Shown: one piece after another, positions 10,201-17,113 of the stretch
Numbering within the stretch: position 1 is the stretch's first letter
Layout: each line of letters starts with the position of its first letter
NCBI GenBank assembly: GCA_947063855.1
Contig: CAMSTW010000019.1
Span: 1-46,432 of the forward strand
DNA length: 46,432 nucleotides
Direction of reading: 5' to 3'
DNA from: an uncultured Dorea sp.
GTDB taxonomy: Bacteria > Bacillota > Clostridia > Lachnospirales > Lachnospiraceae
Position numbers and translations under genes: made by a program
The notes under the pieces: generated by a model
Told to the model about the DNA's origin: nothing
What the model saw: only the letters and a program-made list of their open reading frames with translations
Databases searched by the model: none

Positions 10201-10264
10201 TTGTCAAAAGCATAAGTACTACGGAATCCTGATAGCTTCCTTTTTTAACAACTGTTTTTAACAT
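7256..10264 (-). CDS. allFG: AllF-AllG fusion, oxamate carbamoyltransferase subunits
   Basis: This 1002-residue protein fuses two proteins that are separate in Escherichia coli. Residues about 1-515 are FdrA/AllF, with a succinyl-CoA-synthetase-like Rossmann region: GPDCGTGIIQG near 170-180 and GIIGASGTGIQE at 195-206. Residues about 525-1002 are YlbE/AllG (DUF1116), with NVELIKTLNFL, HHCNAVGPMGGITSPNMAVF and TVHPPIECFEKAVRAYAKKLG. In E. coli AllF, AllG and AllH together form the oxamic transcarbamylase that splits oxalurate with phosphate into oxamate and carbamoyl phosphate; that is knowledge of the family. GAAAGGAAG lies just upstream of the ATG. It is flanked by allD and carbamate kinase, the preceding and following steps. 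The third subunit, allH, is 11 kb away on the other strand. Confidence 0.92.
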   Translation of the reverse strand: MLKTVVKKGSYQDSVVLMLLTNEISSVEGVNKIQVMMATPANKDIFKSSGLDTEELMAATANDMVVVADIEEDGVLDVVLEKVEEFLKKQSTAAEGKKGAESVKSWDKALKKAPEANLAVISIPGAYAALEADRALDEGLNVFMFSDNVTVEDEKALKEKAHAKGLAVMGPDCGTGIIQGVPIAFTNKVTKGSIGIIGASGTGIQELTTIIDRLGEGVTNAIGIGGRDLNAKIGGITMMDMIDAMEDDDAVKVLVIVSKPPAKEVRDMISARLSNFSKPVVTLFVGEKPEYHEENFYHCYTLDEAARKAVSLVRGAEVAEATIDIDESEFYKAEDGKTIKAYYSGGTLANEAAMLIKDAMNCKVPPEDIEGYMLQLDGNIVVDLGDDAYTQGKPHPMIDPAKRIECMQEAVDDPTTGAVLLDIMLGYGSHADMAGALLPSIVALKEKAESQGRKVFFIATVCGTRSDFQGYDEAVNKLKGAGVIVCENNKLACRTAIRAIGRDFEEPVKEIRAKEVAEVAKNAPSDKLRALLSDKPNIINIGLKSFAEVVEQFGCEVVQYDWQPPAGGNVELIKTLNFLRNYEGIDELNRAVIAKVVASQPVLKDNVRAKEVIPEFAENGGKVILHAGPPVAYENMPDPMQGSCVGAVMFEEWASTEEEARKMLEGGEIKFIPCHHCNAVGPMGGITSPNMAVFVVENETGGNKAYCTMNEGIGKVLRFGAYDEEVVNRLRWMRDVLGPTLGKALRSMENGLAINPLIAKAVAMGDEFHQRNIAASLAFLKEVAPIITAMEMDEKDRYDVIKFLADTDQFFLNIMMATGKAVMDDARKDTDGTIVTAMCRNGYEFGIRIAGMGDEWFTGPVNTPQGLYFTGYDAEDACPDMGDSAITETFGVGGMAMIAAPAVTRFVGAGGYEDALRTSNEMTEICIDRNPNFTVPTWNFQGICLGIDARLVVEKGITPVINTGIANKVAGRGQIGAGTVHPPIECFEKAVRAYAKKLGFEA

Positions 10265-10293
10265 GTTTTCTTCCTTTCTGAAATTAAAAATAT

Positions 10294-11346
10294 CTAATCT
10301 GCAAATCTGTTCTTATGGTCATACCTGTTGAAATGAACCGCGTCGCCCTTCAGGTACTCAACCAGTTCGTCCACAACCTCGATACCGCCGGAAGCATAAG
10401 CCTTGTCTCTTCTCATGACAGCCCTCTCGCCCGGATAGTATACCTTGCCGTATCCCGGAGCCGCCTTCATCTCTCCAAGTTCGTCGCAGGTCTGTGACAT
10501 GTTCTTCTTGAACTGCTCGGCGCCGCAGAATCTCTCCGGATCCATAACGATGATCATCTGTCCAAGCTCACGTCCCTTCGAGCAGTCATGATACATGGAG
10601 CTTACATGCTTTCCGAACGGAACCCCAAGGAGTACGCCGGAGAATACGTCTACCATCATCATAAGTCCGTATCCCTTCGCACCTGCGATCGGCGTAAGCG
10701 CATTCACCTTATGCGGATCTGTCACAGGCTCGCCGTTCTCATCCACTGCCCAGTCAGAAGGAATCTCCGCGCCCTGGGATCTCTTGTCAAGGATCTTGCC
10801 CCATGCCTGAACGGTCGTAGCCATATCGAATACTACGTTGCGCTCGTCTGCCGTGGGAGCCGCGAAAGAGATCGGGTTGGTTCCGTAATAAGGCTCTGTT
10901 CCGCCGTAGGGCACTGCCATCGGGTCAGACTGGCAGAATGTGATCGCCGCAAGGCCTTCCTTCGCACACATCTCTGTATAGTATCCGATGGATCCTGTGT
11001 GGGAGATGTTCGCCATACCAACGATCGCCACGCCGTTCTCCTTGGCGATCTCGATTGCCTTCTCCGTAGCCTTCGTGGCTACCCAGTAACCGATACCGTT
11101 GTCTCCGTCCATGATACCGGAGCAGGGGCCTGTCTGTTTCCATGTGATGTTCGGGTCATTGGTGATGCCGCCCTTGGCGATCCTCTCGCTGTAATACTCT
11201 ACGCGTACCGCACCGTGAGACGCATATCCTCTCTCATGCGACCATGTAAGGATCTCTGCTGTCTGCTCTGCATGCTCTTCCTTTAAGCCTGCCTGCATCA
11301 TCTTATTCTTCATTAAACCTTTTAATTCATCCCTTGAAAGTTTCAT
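10294..11346 (-). CDS. allD: Ureidoglycolate dehydrogenase
   Basis: This NAD(P)-dependent oxidoreductase of the malate/L-lactate dehydrogenase (Ldh2) superfamily oxidises ureidoglycolate to oxalurate in the cytoplasm. Its 350 residues match E. coli AllD (349). Visible family features include SHERGYASHGAVRVEYY near residues 36-52, the conserved NISHTGSIGYY with H116, AITFCQSDP and the GTNPISFAAP segment. AAGGATGG lies about ten bases before the ATG. It is placed directly between allE and allFG, the neighbours expected from pathway order. Other Ldh2 members reduce 2-oxo acids such as malate or sulfolactate, but the context favours AllD. Confidence 0.92.
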   Translation of the reverse strand: MKLSRDELKGLMKNKMMQAGLKEEHAEQTAEILTWSHERGYASHGAVRVEYYSERIAKGGITNDPNITWKQTGPCSGIMDGDNGIGYWVATKATEKAIEIAKENGVAIVGMANISHTGSIGYYTEMCAKEGLAAITFCQSDPMAVPYGGTEPYYGTNPISFAAPTADERNVVFDMATTVQAWGKILDKRSQGAEIPSDWAVDENGEPVTDPHKVNALTPIAGAKGYGLMMMVDVFSGVLLGVPFGKHVSSMYHDCSKGRELGQMIIVMDPERFCGAEQFKKNMSQTCDELGEMKAAPGYGKVYYPGERAVMRRDKAYASGGIEVVDELVEYLKGDAVHFNRYDHKNRFAD

Positions 11347-11449
11347 TGCACTTCTACCATCCTTATATTAATTTCCTGATATTAATTTCTGCCATACAAC
11401 TATCGTTATATATACTCTCTTCTATCGTACCTTCGCCGCAAACCTGTAG

Positions 11450-12244
11450 TTATAATGCAACGTCCCGGTTGCAGTCTTTAGAGTAGATATATGTCAGGAC
11501 TTCCTCACGGCCTTCGTCGCCCACTGCGTAGCATGCCTGCGGGCAGTATGCGTCCATGAATACATAGTCGCCCTTCTTAAGCGGCACCCACTCGTCGTCC
11601 AGTCTGTACATCGCCTTGCCTGACAGGAATAACATACCGTGCTCCTGAACGTGTGTCTCGATATAGCCATGGGAAGCGCCGATGTGGAACTTCAGGATAT
11701 GCATATTCATATCGAATCCGAAATCATCTGTCGGGAGGAAGTTCTGGATATAGCAGTTCTCCATTCCTTCATAGGAAAGCCACTCTAATTCATTGGCGTT
11801 TCCAACGATGGTGTAAGCGCTATAGCCTTCCACCTTCTCATATCTGCGTCTGTACAGATAGAGCTTCGCGTCCGCCTCACCCTTGTTCTCGAAAGATACC
11901 GGCTTATCCTCCGGGGAATAGATGTATCCGCCCTGGGTAAGGTCCGCTTCTTTGTCTGCATTCTTAACGGTGACAGCGCCCTCTACTACATAGAGGAAGG
12001 TCTCGATCCCGTCTCCGCCGATCCCGTCCTTCTTGCCGCCGGCATGCGCGGTTACCAGATAATCCGCGAAGGAAGCTCCCATGGCAGGAGATCCAAGAAT
12101 CGTCACGTCACAGTTCACATAACCCGGAATCGCATTCTTCACAAGTCCGTCCGGCTCAAGGAGCACCCAGTTCTCTTTCTTGATCACAGAACGTGTCTGC
12201 AACAGCTCGTCGCGGTATCCAACCTGATTGTTTAAATAACTCAT
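11450..12244 (-). CDS. allE: (S)-ureidoglycine aminohydrolase, bicupin
   Basis: This manganese-dependent bicupin removes ammonia from (S)-ureidoglycine to give (S)-ureidoglycolate. The protein has two cupin halves. The first contains ETFLYVVEGAVTVKN and the second the metal-site region YIETHVQEHGMLFLSGKAMY with KKGDYVFMDAYCPQA. The length is 264 residues from the chosen ATG; E. coli AllE (YlbA) is 261. A GTG five codons upstream also lies in frame, but GAGGG is well spaced from the ATG at 12244 and the protein then begins MSYLNNQVGYR. It is the first gene of unit A, behind a good sigma-A-like promoter. Confidence 0.93.
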   Translation of the reverse strand: MSYLNNQVGYRDELLQTRSVIKKENWVLLEPDGLVKNAIPGYVNCDVTILGSPAMGASFADYLVTAHAGGKKDGIGGDGIETFLYVVEGAVTVKNADKEADLTQGGYIYSPEDKPVSFENKGEADAKLYLYRRRYEKVEGYSAYTIVGNANELEWLSYEGMENCYIQNFLPTDDFGFDMNMHILKFHIGASHGYIETHVQEHGMLFLSGKAMYRLDDEWVPLKKGDYVFMDAYCPQACYAVGDEGREEVLTYIYSKDCNRDVAL

Positions 12245-12320
12245 TTTCAAGTCCCTCACTTTCTTGGTTTAATAAATTTAATTGTTTTGGTCTTTGTGGT
12301 CAACCGGTTTTTATAATCTA

Positions 12321-12349
12321 ATTATGGCAATTTCAGCTAAAAATTTCAA
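12321..12349 (-). promoter_or_regulatory. Sigma-A-type promoter for allE operon
   Basis: On the minus strand TTGAAA (12344-12349) is followed after exactly 17 bases by CATAAT (12321-12326). It points at allE about 75 bases downstream and is the best promoter match in this spacer. It would drive allE, allD, allFG and possibly the rest of unit A. Confidence 0.65.
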
Positions 12350-12358
12350 TTGACATTT

Positions 12359-12388
12359 TAGACAAATCTGAGCCCGCTATTTTGTCTA
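12359..12388. promoter_or_regulatory. Inverted repeat, possible operator between allE and the hydrolase
   Basis: TAGACAAA (12359-12366) and TTTGTCTA (12381-12388) are perfect inverted 8-mers separated by 14 bases, just upstream of the allE -35 element. The size and position suit a dimeric regulator. Otherwise the 350-base divergent spacer 12245-12594 is AT-rich and holds no gene I can support. Confidence 0.45.
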
Positions 12389-12594
12389 TTTTAGCAGTAG
12401 TTTCCCTACATTTTGTACTTGAACCTGCCTGTATTTGTGATATACTGGTATTTACCGGCGGAGAATATCCTGCGGTATTCCCATGGCGTCCGACTGGCGC
12501 CCCTCTTCCGGTGATTGTTAAAAACTAAACAAATATCTAAAATTACAGATATTGCTTTCAACCACTTTTTAATACATATGAAAGGAGACAGACC

Positions 12595-13506
12595 ATGCTG
12601 CAGACCAGAGAAATCACAATCCCCAGCGAATCCTATGACAAACACGCCACCCTGTACTTCGATACGGAGCAAAAACCCAAAGCCTGTATATTATATTTCC
12701 ACGGCGGCGGATTATTATTCGGAACACGGACAGATCTTCCGAAGCTTCACTTAGAATCCCTGACAAAGGCCGGATACTGTATCGCCGCGTACGACTATCC
12801 CCTCGCCCCGGCCGCAAAGCTTGAAGCGATCTTCGAGGATGTATGCGCCTCCATCAGGCACTATACCGAGAACTCCCCGCTGTACCTTGAGGCTTACACA
12901 GAGACCTCCCGGACGGATATACCCGCCGGTCCTTTTCCCTACTTCCTGTGGGGACGCTCTGCAGGCGCCTATCTGTGCCTGCTTGCGGGAGCCCGCGGCT
13001 CATTCGCCCATAAGCCCGCCGGCATCCTCTCCTACTACGGGTACGGCTTCTTATGCGACGGCTGGTTCATGACCCCAAGCAACTATTACTGTTCTCTTCC
13101 CGCCGTCAGCGAATCCATCCTGAACGCCGTCTCCGGCGAGGTCCATGCAGGCGGAGACATGAACACGCACTACAGCATCTATGTCTACGCAAGACAGACC
13201 GGGAAATGGGCGGACCTAATCTACGCCGGACGCCAGAAGTTCTTCTACCTTGACTATACCTTACGCACCTGCGACAAGCTGCCCTGCCCGCTCTTCTGCG
13301 CCCACAGCACCGGCGACACCGACGTACCCTACTCCGAATTCCTGGAGCTGTGTACCAGGTATCAGGCGCAACGGTTCGTTGCGTCCCACAACATGCACGA
13401 TTTCGACCGGGATGAGAAAAGCCCCGTCACCGCAAGACTTATGGAAGCAACCTTGAAATTCCTCGACATGAAACTTGACCGCATACAGGCAAACGCAAAG
13501 ATATAA
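12595..13506 (+). CDS. Alpha/beta hydrolase, esterase/lipase-like
   Basis: This 303-residue soluble alpha/beta hydrolase is related to the hormone-sensitive-lipase or carboxylesterase group. The oxyanion motif is YFHGGGLLFG (about residue 40), the nucleophile elbow is WGRSAGAY (Ser in GRSAG, near residue 124), and acid and base candidates are the Asp in HSTGDTDVPY and the His in SHNMHDFDRD. The ATG follows AAAGGAGACAGACC. It is transcribed away from allE in the middle of the ureide island. It could act on an ester or amide linked to purine use, or be an unrelated insertion next to the repeats. Substrate unknown. The last codons lie inside a 56-base tandem repeat. Confidence 0.85.
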   Translation: MLQTREITIPSESYDKHATLYFDTEQKPKACILYFHGGGLLFGTRTDLPKLHLESLTKAGYCIAAYDYPLAPAAKLEAIFEDVCASIRHYTENSPLYLEAYTETSRTDIPAGPFPYFLWGRSAGAYLCLLAGARGSFAHKPAGILSYYGYGFLCDGWFMTPSNYYCSLPAVSESILNAVSGEVHAGGDMNTHYSIYVYARQTGKWADLIYAGRQKFFYLDYTLRTCDKLPCPLFCAHSTGDTDVPYSEFLELCTRYQAQRFVASHNMHDFDRDEKSPVTARLMEATLKFLDMKLDRIQANAKI

Positions 13507-13612
13507 AAGCTTAAAACTACTCGCCAGAGCGCGCCCACGGCGCGCAAACTGCAAAGATATAAAAGCTTAAAACTACTCGCCAAAGCGCGCCCACGGCGCG
13601 CAAACTGCAAAG
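13495..13612 (+). repeat. 56-bp tandem duplication at the hydrolase 3' end
   Basis: Two consecutive 56-base units (13495-13550 and 13551-13606) differ at one base (G or A after CTCGCCA). A third partial copy, GCAAAG, ends at 13612. Each unit carries the hairpin GCGCGCC, CAC, GGCGCGC. The first copy contains the hydrolase stop codon, so the duplication copied the gene's end and early 3' untranslated region. Confidence 0.9.
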
Positions 13613-13640
13613 AGGGGCGGCATCCGCCGTCCCTCTCTTA
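13611..13640 (+). terminator. Probable terminator of the alpha/beta hydrolase
   Basis: AGAGGGGCGGC, loop ATCC, GCCGTCCCTCT form a strong stem with one mismatch, followed by a weak T-rich stretch (CTTATT). It lies about 105 bases after the hydrolase stop. Confidence 0.6.
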
Positions 13641-13806
13641 TTCTGCGGATTCCAAAACCTGACCTTCTCATGCAGATATGAAACGCATGGTATTTAGACC
13701 CTCTTTATAACTCCAGTAAAGAATATGCTTCTCACTGAAATCATTCCTACTATCATTTCAAAAAACATTCCACCTATACGGTTGAAAATCCATTTCCAGT
13801 ACATTT

Positions 13807-13870
13807 CCACCTATACGATTGAAAATCCATTTCCAGTGCACAGGAAGTTGGGAGACGCCCTTCCTATAAG
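13807..13870 (+). repeat. 64-bp direct repeat, copy 1
   Basis: It begins CCACCTATACGATTG and ends CCTTCCTATAAG. It differs from the copy at 13978-14041 at a single base (A instead of G in CGATTG). A related 31-base partial copy ends seven bases upstream. Confidence 0.9.
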
Positions 13871-13977
13871 TCTTAGTCATAACTAATCGCGGAGTGTTAC
13901 TTAAGGGTGTGTCAGGAAATGCATCTGAAAACTTCTATCCCTTGAACAACATTACACCCGTACAACTGGAAATTTCC

Positions 13978-14041
13978 CCACCTATACGGTTGAAAATCCA
14001 TTTCCAGTGCACAGGAAGTTGGGAGACGCCCTTCCTATAAG
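13978..14041 (+). repeat. 64-bp direct repeat, copy 2
   Basis: It is a 63/64 match to 13807-13870. Its inner segment 14013-14036 has an inverted partner at 14213-14235, giving a long hairpin with a loop of roughly 170 bases. Confidence 0.9.
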
Positions 14042-14083
14042 CAGACATTAAAGGGCGTTTTTATGCCTTAGCATGCAGAAAAG

Positions 14084-14103
14084 CTGCCAGTGGCAGGTTT
14101 TTT
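14084..14103 (+). terminator. Short hairpin plus T-run inside the repeat element loop
   Basis: CTGCC, AGT, GGCAG is followed by GTTTTTT on the plus strand. It has the form of a small intrinsic terminator, placed in the loop of the second repeat element. No gene feeds into it other than read-through from the hydrolase, so it may belong to the element or to a short RNA. Confidence 0.45.
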
Positions 14104-14278
14104 GTAGCGGAGGCGAAATCCACCCCTTACGGAGACTTAGACTCGAAGACATTCCTGAGAGTCTTAGTCGTAGTTAGGGGTTAGTTCGCCGGAGCGTTGC
14201 CCAGTCTGTGTTAGGAAGGGCGTCTCCCAACTTCCGTCCCTTAAACGACAATATTTCAACCGTACAGGTAAAAAGAAT

Positions 14279-15640
14279 CTATTTTTCAAAAATCGTCCCT
14301 TTACAGAACGGCTTCGCCTGCGGCATCATCTTCATCAGCAGATAGTAAGCCACACCCGTCGGAATCAGGCTCACATACCATGACAGCTGCATAACCAGAA
14401 GCGAGCATAAGGACCCGAAGATAATCGCAATGACTGCCGCCCAGTTGATTCCCTTAAAGCATCCCTTCTTGTCGTACATATCGTTGATATCCAGCTTCTT
14501 CTTGCGGAGGATGAAGTAGTCTACCGCCATAACCGCGAAGATCGGTCCAAGGAAAGCGGAGTAGAACTGCGTGAACAGGTTAAGGCCTGCCGCAGACTCA
14601 TCCGTAACCAGCTTCCATGGCATCACACATGCGGAAAGCACGCCTACAAGTATGGTGGCGTGGGTCCATTTCATCTTAAAGGACTCCATCAGCACATATG
14701 CAGGAGGCACGATGTTGTTCAGTACGTTCGTAGTAACCTGCGCAAACGCGATGAAGAGCAGGGTCACGATGGTAAGGAACTTGCTTCCCATGGTGGTCGA
14801 GAATACCACAACCGGGTCGCTGTTTCCTGTGGCGGCCGTTACAAGGAGTCCGATCAGACCCATGAACAGAGTTACAGGAAGAATCGCTACCGTATAGATA
14901 CTTGCAGCCTTCACCGGCTTTATGTTATCCGTCGCGTTACGTGAGTAATCGGACGCATTGATGATCATGGTTGAGTAGATTCCAAGGAAAGAGGTTGTAG
15001 CAGCCCAGAACGGCATGCCCCAGGTTCCCTTGATTCCTGAGAATACGTCTCCGATCTCTGATGAGAACTGTGTATTTACCACATACAGCATATAGATCAG
15101 GATCGCGATGATGAATACACAGGAGATATTCTCAAGCCACTTGATCCCCTCGAATCCCTTGATTGCAAGAGCCACCTGCAGAAGGGTAAACAGCGCATAT
15201 ACAACCGGAAGGTTGCTTACGCCAAACAGGATATTCATACAGCTGTTGATGGCTCCCGCTCCTACCCAGCTCTGGAAACCGAACCACACGATGGCCGGAA
15301 GACCTCTTAAGACGCCGGGAATCTTAACGCCCGTCGTACCAAAGCTGCTTCTTAGCTGTACGGTAAACGGGATCCCATAGGTATGGCCGCACTCGCCGAT
15401 GATCGCCAGCGCGATGGCAATAACCAGACATCCGATGGTCATGGCAAGAATCGCCTGTGTTACCGTCAGGGCGCCGATAAGTCCCGCACCCATGGAAAAT
15501 GTACCGATTGATACACAACCGCCCATGAAGCTCGCCGCATAAGACAAAGGTCCCATGATACGCTTCTGGGTCGGCTGAAGATCCGGATCCACGTCTTTTA
15601 CCAGTTCCGGATTCAGATTCTTGTTGTCAATAATACTCAT
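14279..15640 (-). CDS. NCS1-family permease, allantoin/nucleobase type (copy 1)
   Basis: This cytoplasmic-membrane symporter has 453 residues and about twelve hydrophobic helices, in the nucleobase:cation symporter-1 family (PucI, Fur, cytosine permease relatives). Typical features are an N-terminal segment with CVSIGTFSMGAGL, the GIPFTVQLRSSFGTTG loop, LPAIVWFGFQSWVGAGAIN, and the INASDYSRNA motif in the middle. GGAG lies about 15 bases before the ATG. It is the last gene of unit B, after an allantoinase gene, so allantoin or a related ureide or hydantoin is the likely cargo. A second copy at 17812-19176 shares the same signatures but differs throughout. Confidence 0.9.
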   Translation of the reverse strand: MSIIDNKNLNPELVKDVDPDLQPTQKRIMGPLSYAASFMGGCVSIGTFSMGAGLIGALTVTQAILAMTIGCLVIAIALAIIGECGHTYGIPFTVQLRSSFGTTGVKIPGVLRGLPAIVWFGFQSWVGAGAINSCMNILFGVSNLPVVYALFTLLQVALAIKGFEGIKWLENISCVFIIAILIYMLYVVNTQFSSEIGDVFSGIKGTWGMPFWAATTSFLGIYSTMIINASDYSRNATDNIKPVKAASIYTVAILPVTLFMGLIGLLVTAATGNSDPVVVFSTTMGSKFLTIVTLLFIAFAQVTTNVLNNIVPPAYVLMESFKMKWTHATILVGVLSACVMPWKLVTDESAAGLNLFTQFYSAFLGPIFAVMAVDYFILRKKKLDINDMYDKKGCFKGINWAAVIAIIFGSLCSLLVMQLSWYVSLIPTGVAYYLLMKMMPQAKPFCKGTIFEK

Positions 15641-15676
15641 ACTTTCACTCTCTCCTTTTTCTCTTGTGATACCCGC

Positions 15677-15711
15677 GGCCGCATGCGCTTGAGCTTTGGG
15701 CGCATGCAGCC
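15677..15711 (-). repeat. Hairpin between allantoinase 1 and permease 1
   Basis: GCATGCGC (15681-15688) and GCGCATGC (15700-15707) are perfect arms, extended by GGC/GCC after one mismatch. There is no T-run on the minus strand. It sits in the 94-base gap between the two cistrons. Confidence 0.6.
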
Positions 15712-15734
15712 TTTGCAGGCGGATTCCTCTATTC

Positions 15735-17108
15735 TTATTTAAGCTTCTTTACCAGTTCGCCGACGCCCTTCTTCGCAACGACCTTTCCATCCTCGGCGAT
15801 GACATTGCCGCGAACCATCGTCATAACCGGAAGTCCTTTCCCTTTCAGCCCTACGAATGCAGAGATCTTGTTCACATACAGAAGGGATTCCTCTGTAATC
15901 TCCCACTCCTTCTCGGGATCGACGATCAAAAGGTCTGCGTCGAATCCGGGCTTGATATCGCCCTTCTTCCCATAGATGCCAAAAGCCTTCGCCGGCTTCA
16001 CGGACATGGCGTTCGCAAGTACCGTCGGGCATACGCCGCGCTTTATGACGCCTTCGCTGAACGCTGCCTGAAAACCGCTCTGGATGCCGGAGCATCCGCC
16101 CCATACGTCAAATACGGTCTCGATCTTATTGCCAAGAATCTCCTTGTATTTCTCATCATAAGAGCATGGAGAATGGTCGGAAGCGATTCCGCTGAACACG
16201 CCCGCCTTCACATACTCCCACATCTCCTCAACGGCTTCCTTGGGCTGGAGGATCGGCGCGCACTTATAGAGCGGTCCCTTCTCGATGACATCTTCATTGC
16301 TGAAGGTCAGATAATGGGTACAGGTCTCTGCCGTGATATCATAGCCTTCATCCTGCGCGGCCTTGATCTTCTTCGCAACTGCCGGATGGGATACATGGCA
16401 GATATGCGCCTTACAGCCCGTAGCCTTGGCAATCTCTATGATCGCGTCGGTCGCAACGATCTCCGCCACTACCGGACGGGACTCAAGGAACGCCTTCCAG
16501 TCGTTGCGTCCTGCCTCCTTCATCCTCTTCTCCTGGTTCTTGATGATCGCATAGTCCTCACAGTGGAAGCCTGCGCGTCCGTCAAACTCCTTGATGATAT
16601 CCATGGCCTCCATGGCCTGGCCGTAATTCAGCGACTCATAGTCCGGGGACACCGGCCCGATGAAAGACTTAAAGGATACGCAGCCTTTCTCGTCCAGATC
16701 CTTAAGGTCGTTAAAATTATAACTTGTAAGCCCGCCCCAGAAGCAGTAATCTACATACGCATTGGGGGAAACCTTATTCTCCTTGAAGTCAAACGCCTCT
16801 GCATTGGTCATACAGGGATCGTTCTGAAGCGGCATGTCGATCACGGTGGTATATCCGCCAAGGGCCGCGGCAGCCGTGCCATGCTCATAATCCTCGCGCC
16901 ACTCGAATCCCGGGTCGTTCAGATGGGCGTGCGTGTCGATTGCTCCCGGGAATATGTATTTCCCTGCCGCGTCGATGACCTTCGCCGCCTCCGGCTCGTC
17001 GCCGGCTGTAAGTACAGCCGCAATCTTACCGTCCTTTACCGCAACATTCCCTTCGAGAACGGAATCAGCAGTGACGATCCTGCCGTTTTTCACCAATACA
17101 TCATACAT
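15735..17108 (-). CDS. allB: Allantoinase or hydantoinase-like amidohydrolase (copy 1)
   Basis: This cyclic-amide hydrolase of the dihydropyrimidinase/allantoinase family opens the hydantoin ring of allantoin to give allantoate. It has 457 residues from MYDVLVKNG. Metal-site features are THAHLNDPG (H60, H62), VSFKSFIGP with the carboxylatable K147, FHCEDY, HICHVSHP and SDHSP. The IDMPLQNDP segment resembles allantoinases more than hydantoinases. A GTG three codons upstream would extend it to 17117, but AAGGAG lies eight bases before the ATG at 17108. That ribosome site is formed by the last Lys-Glu codons of the upstream membrane-protein gene, so translation is probably coupled. With a paralogue in the same operon, one copy may prefer another ring substrate. 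Confidence 0.88.
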   Translation of the reverse strand: MYDVLVKNGRIVTADSVLEGNVAVKDGKIAAVLTAGDEPEAAKVIDAAGKYIFPGAIDTHAHLNDPGFEWREDYEHGTAAAALGGYTTVIDMPLQNDPCMTNAEAFDFKENKVSPNAYVDYCFWGGLTSYNFNDLKDLDEKGCVSFKSFIGPVSPDYESLNYGQAMEAMDIIKEFDGRAGFHCEDYAIIKNQEKRMKEAGRNDWKAFLESRPVVAEIVATDAIIEIAKATGCKAHICHVSHPAVAKKIKAAQDEGYDITAETCTHYLTFSNEDVIEKGPLYKCAPILQPKEAVEEMWEYVKAGVFSGIASDHSPCSYDEKYKEILGNKIETVFDVWGGCSGIQSGFQAAFSEGVIKRGVCPTVLANAMSVKPAKAFGIYGKKGDIKPGFDADLLIVDPEKEWEITEESLLYVNKISAFVGLKGKGLPVMTMVRGNVIAEDGKVVAKKGVGELVKKLK

Positions 17109-17113
17109 ACTTA

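Larger units (their letters stand above)
13770..14270. repeat. Nested direct and inverted repeat region in a 770-bp spacer
   Basis: The stretch between the hydrolase and the first NCS1 permease gene has no credible gene but is full of repeats. A 31-base unit starting CCACCTATACGGTTGAAAAT occurs at 13770-13800, 13807-13837 and 13978-14008. The last two extend to 64-base copies. Partly inverted copies follow each: a diverged one at about 13911-13966 and a better one at 14213-14268, where 23 bases match the arm exactly. The result is two tandem elements, each a long imperfect hairpin, with different loops. This looks like non-autonomous mobile or palindromic repeat DNA. No transposase or recombinase is nearby. 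Confidence 0.75.

Noticed and set aside
12245..12594. Riboswitch upstream of allE or the hydrolase
   Set aside because: I looked for purine, guanidine and similar aptamer-like folds and found only a promoter and a short inverted repeat. The spacer is AT-rich with no terminator next to a start codon.
13770..14041. CRISPR-like array from the repeated CCACCTATACGGTTG unit
   Set aside because: Only three copies occur, the spacing is irregular (37 and 171 bases), the repeats extend to different lengths and have inverted partners, and no cas gene is present.
13770..14270. Insertion sequence or integrase remnant
   Set aside because: No frame encodes a transposase or recombinase fragment. Only repeats are present.
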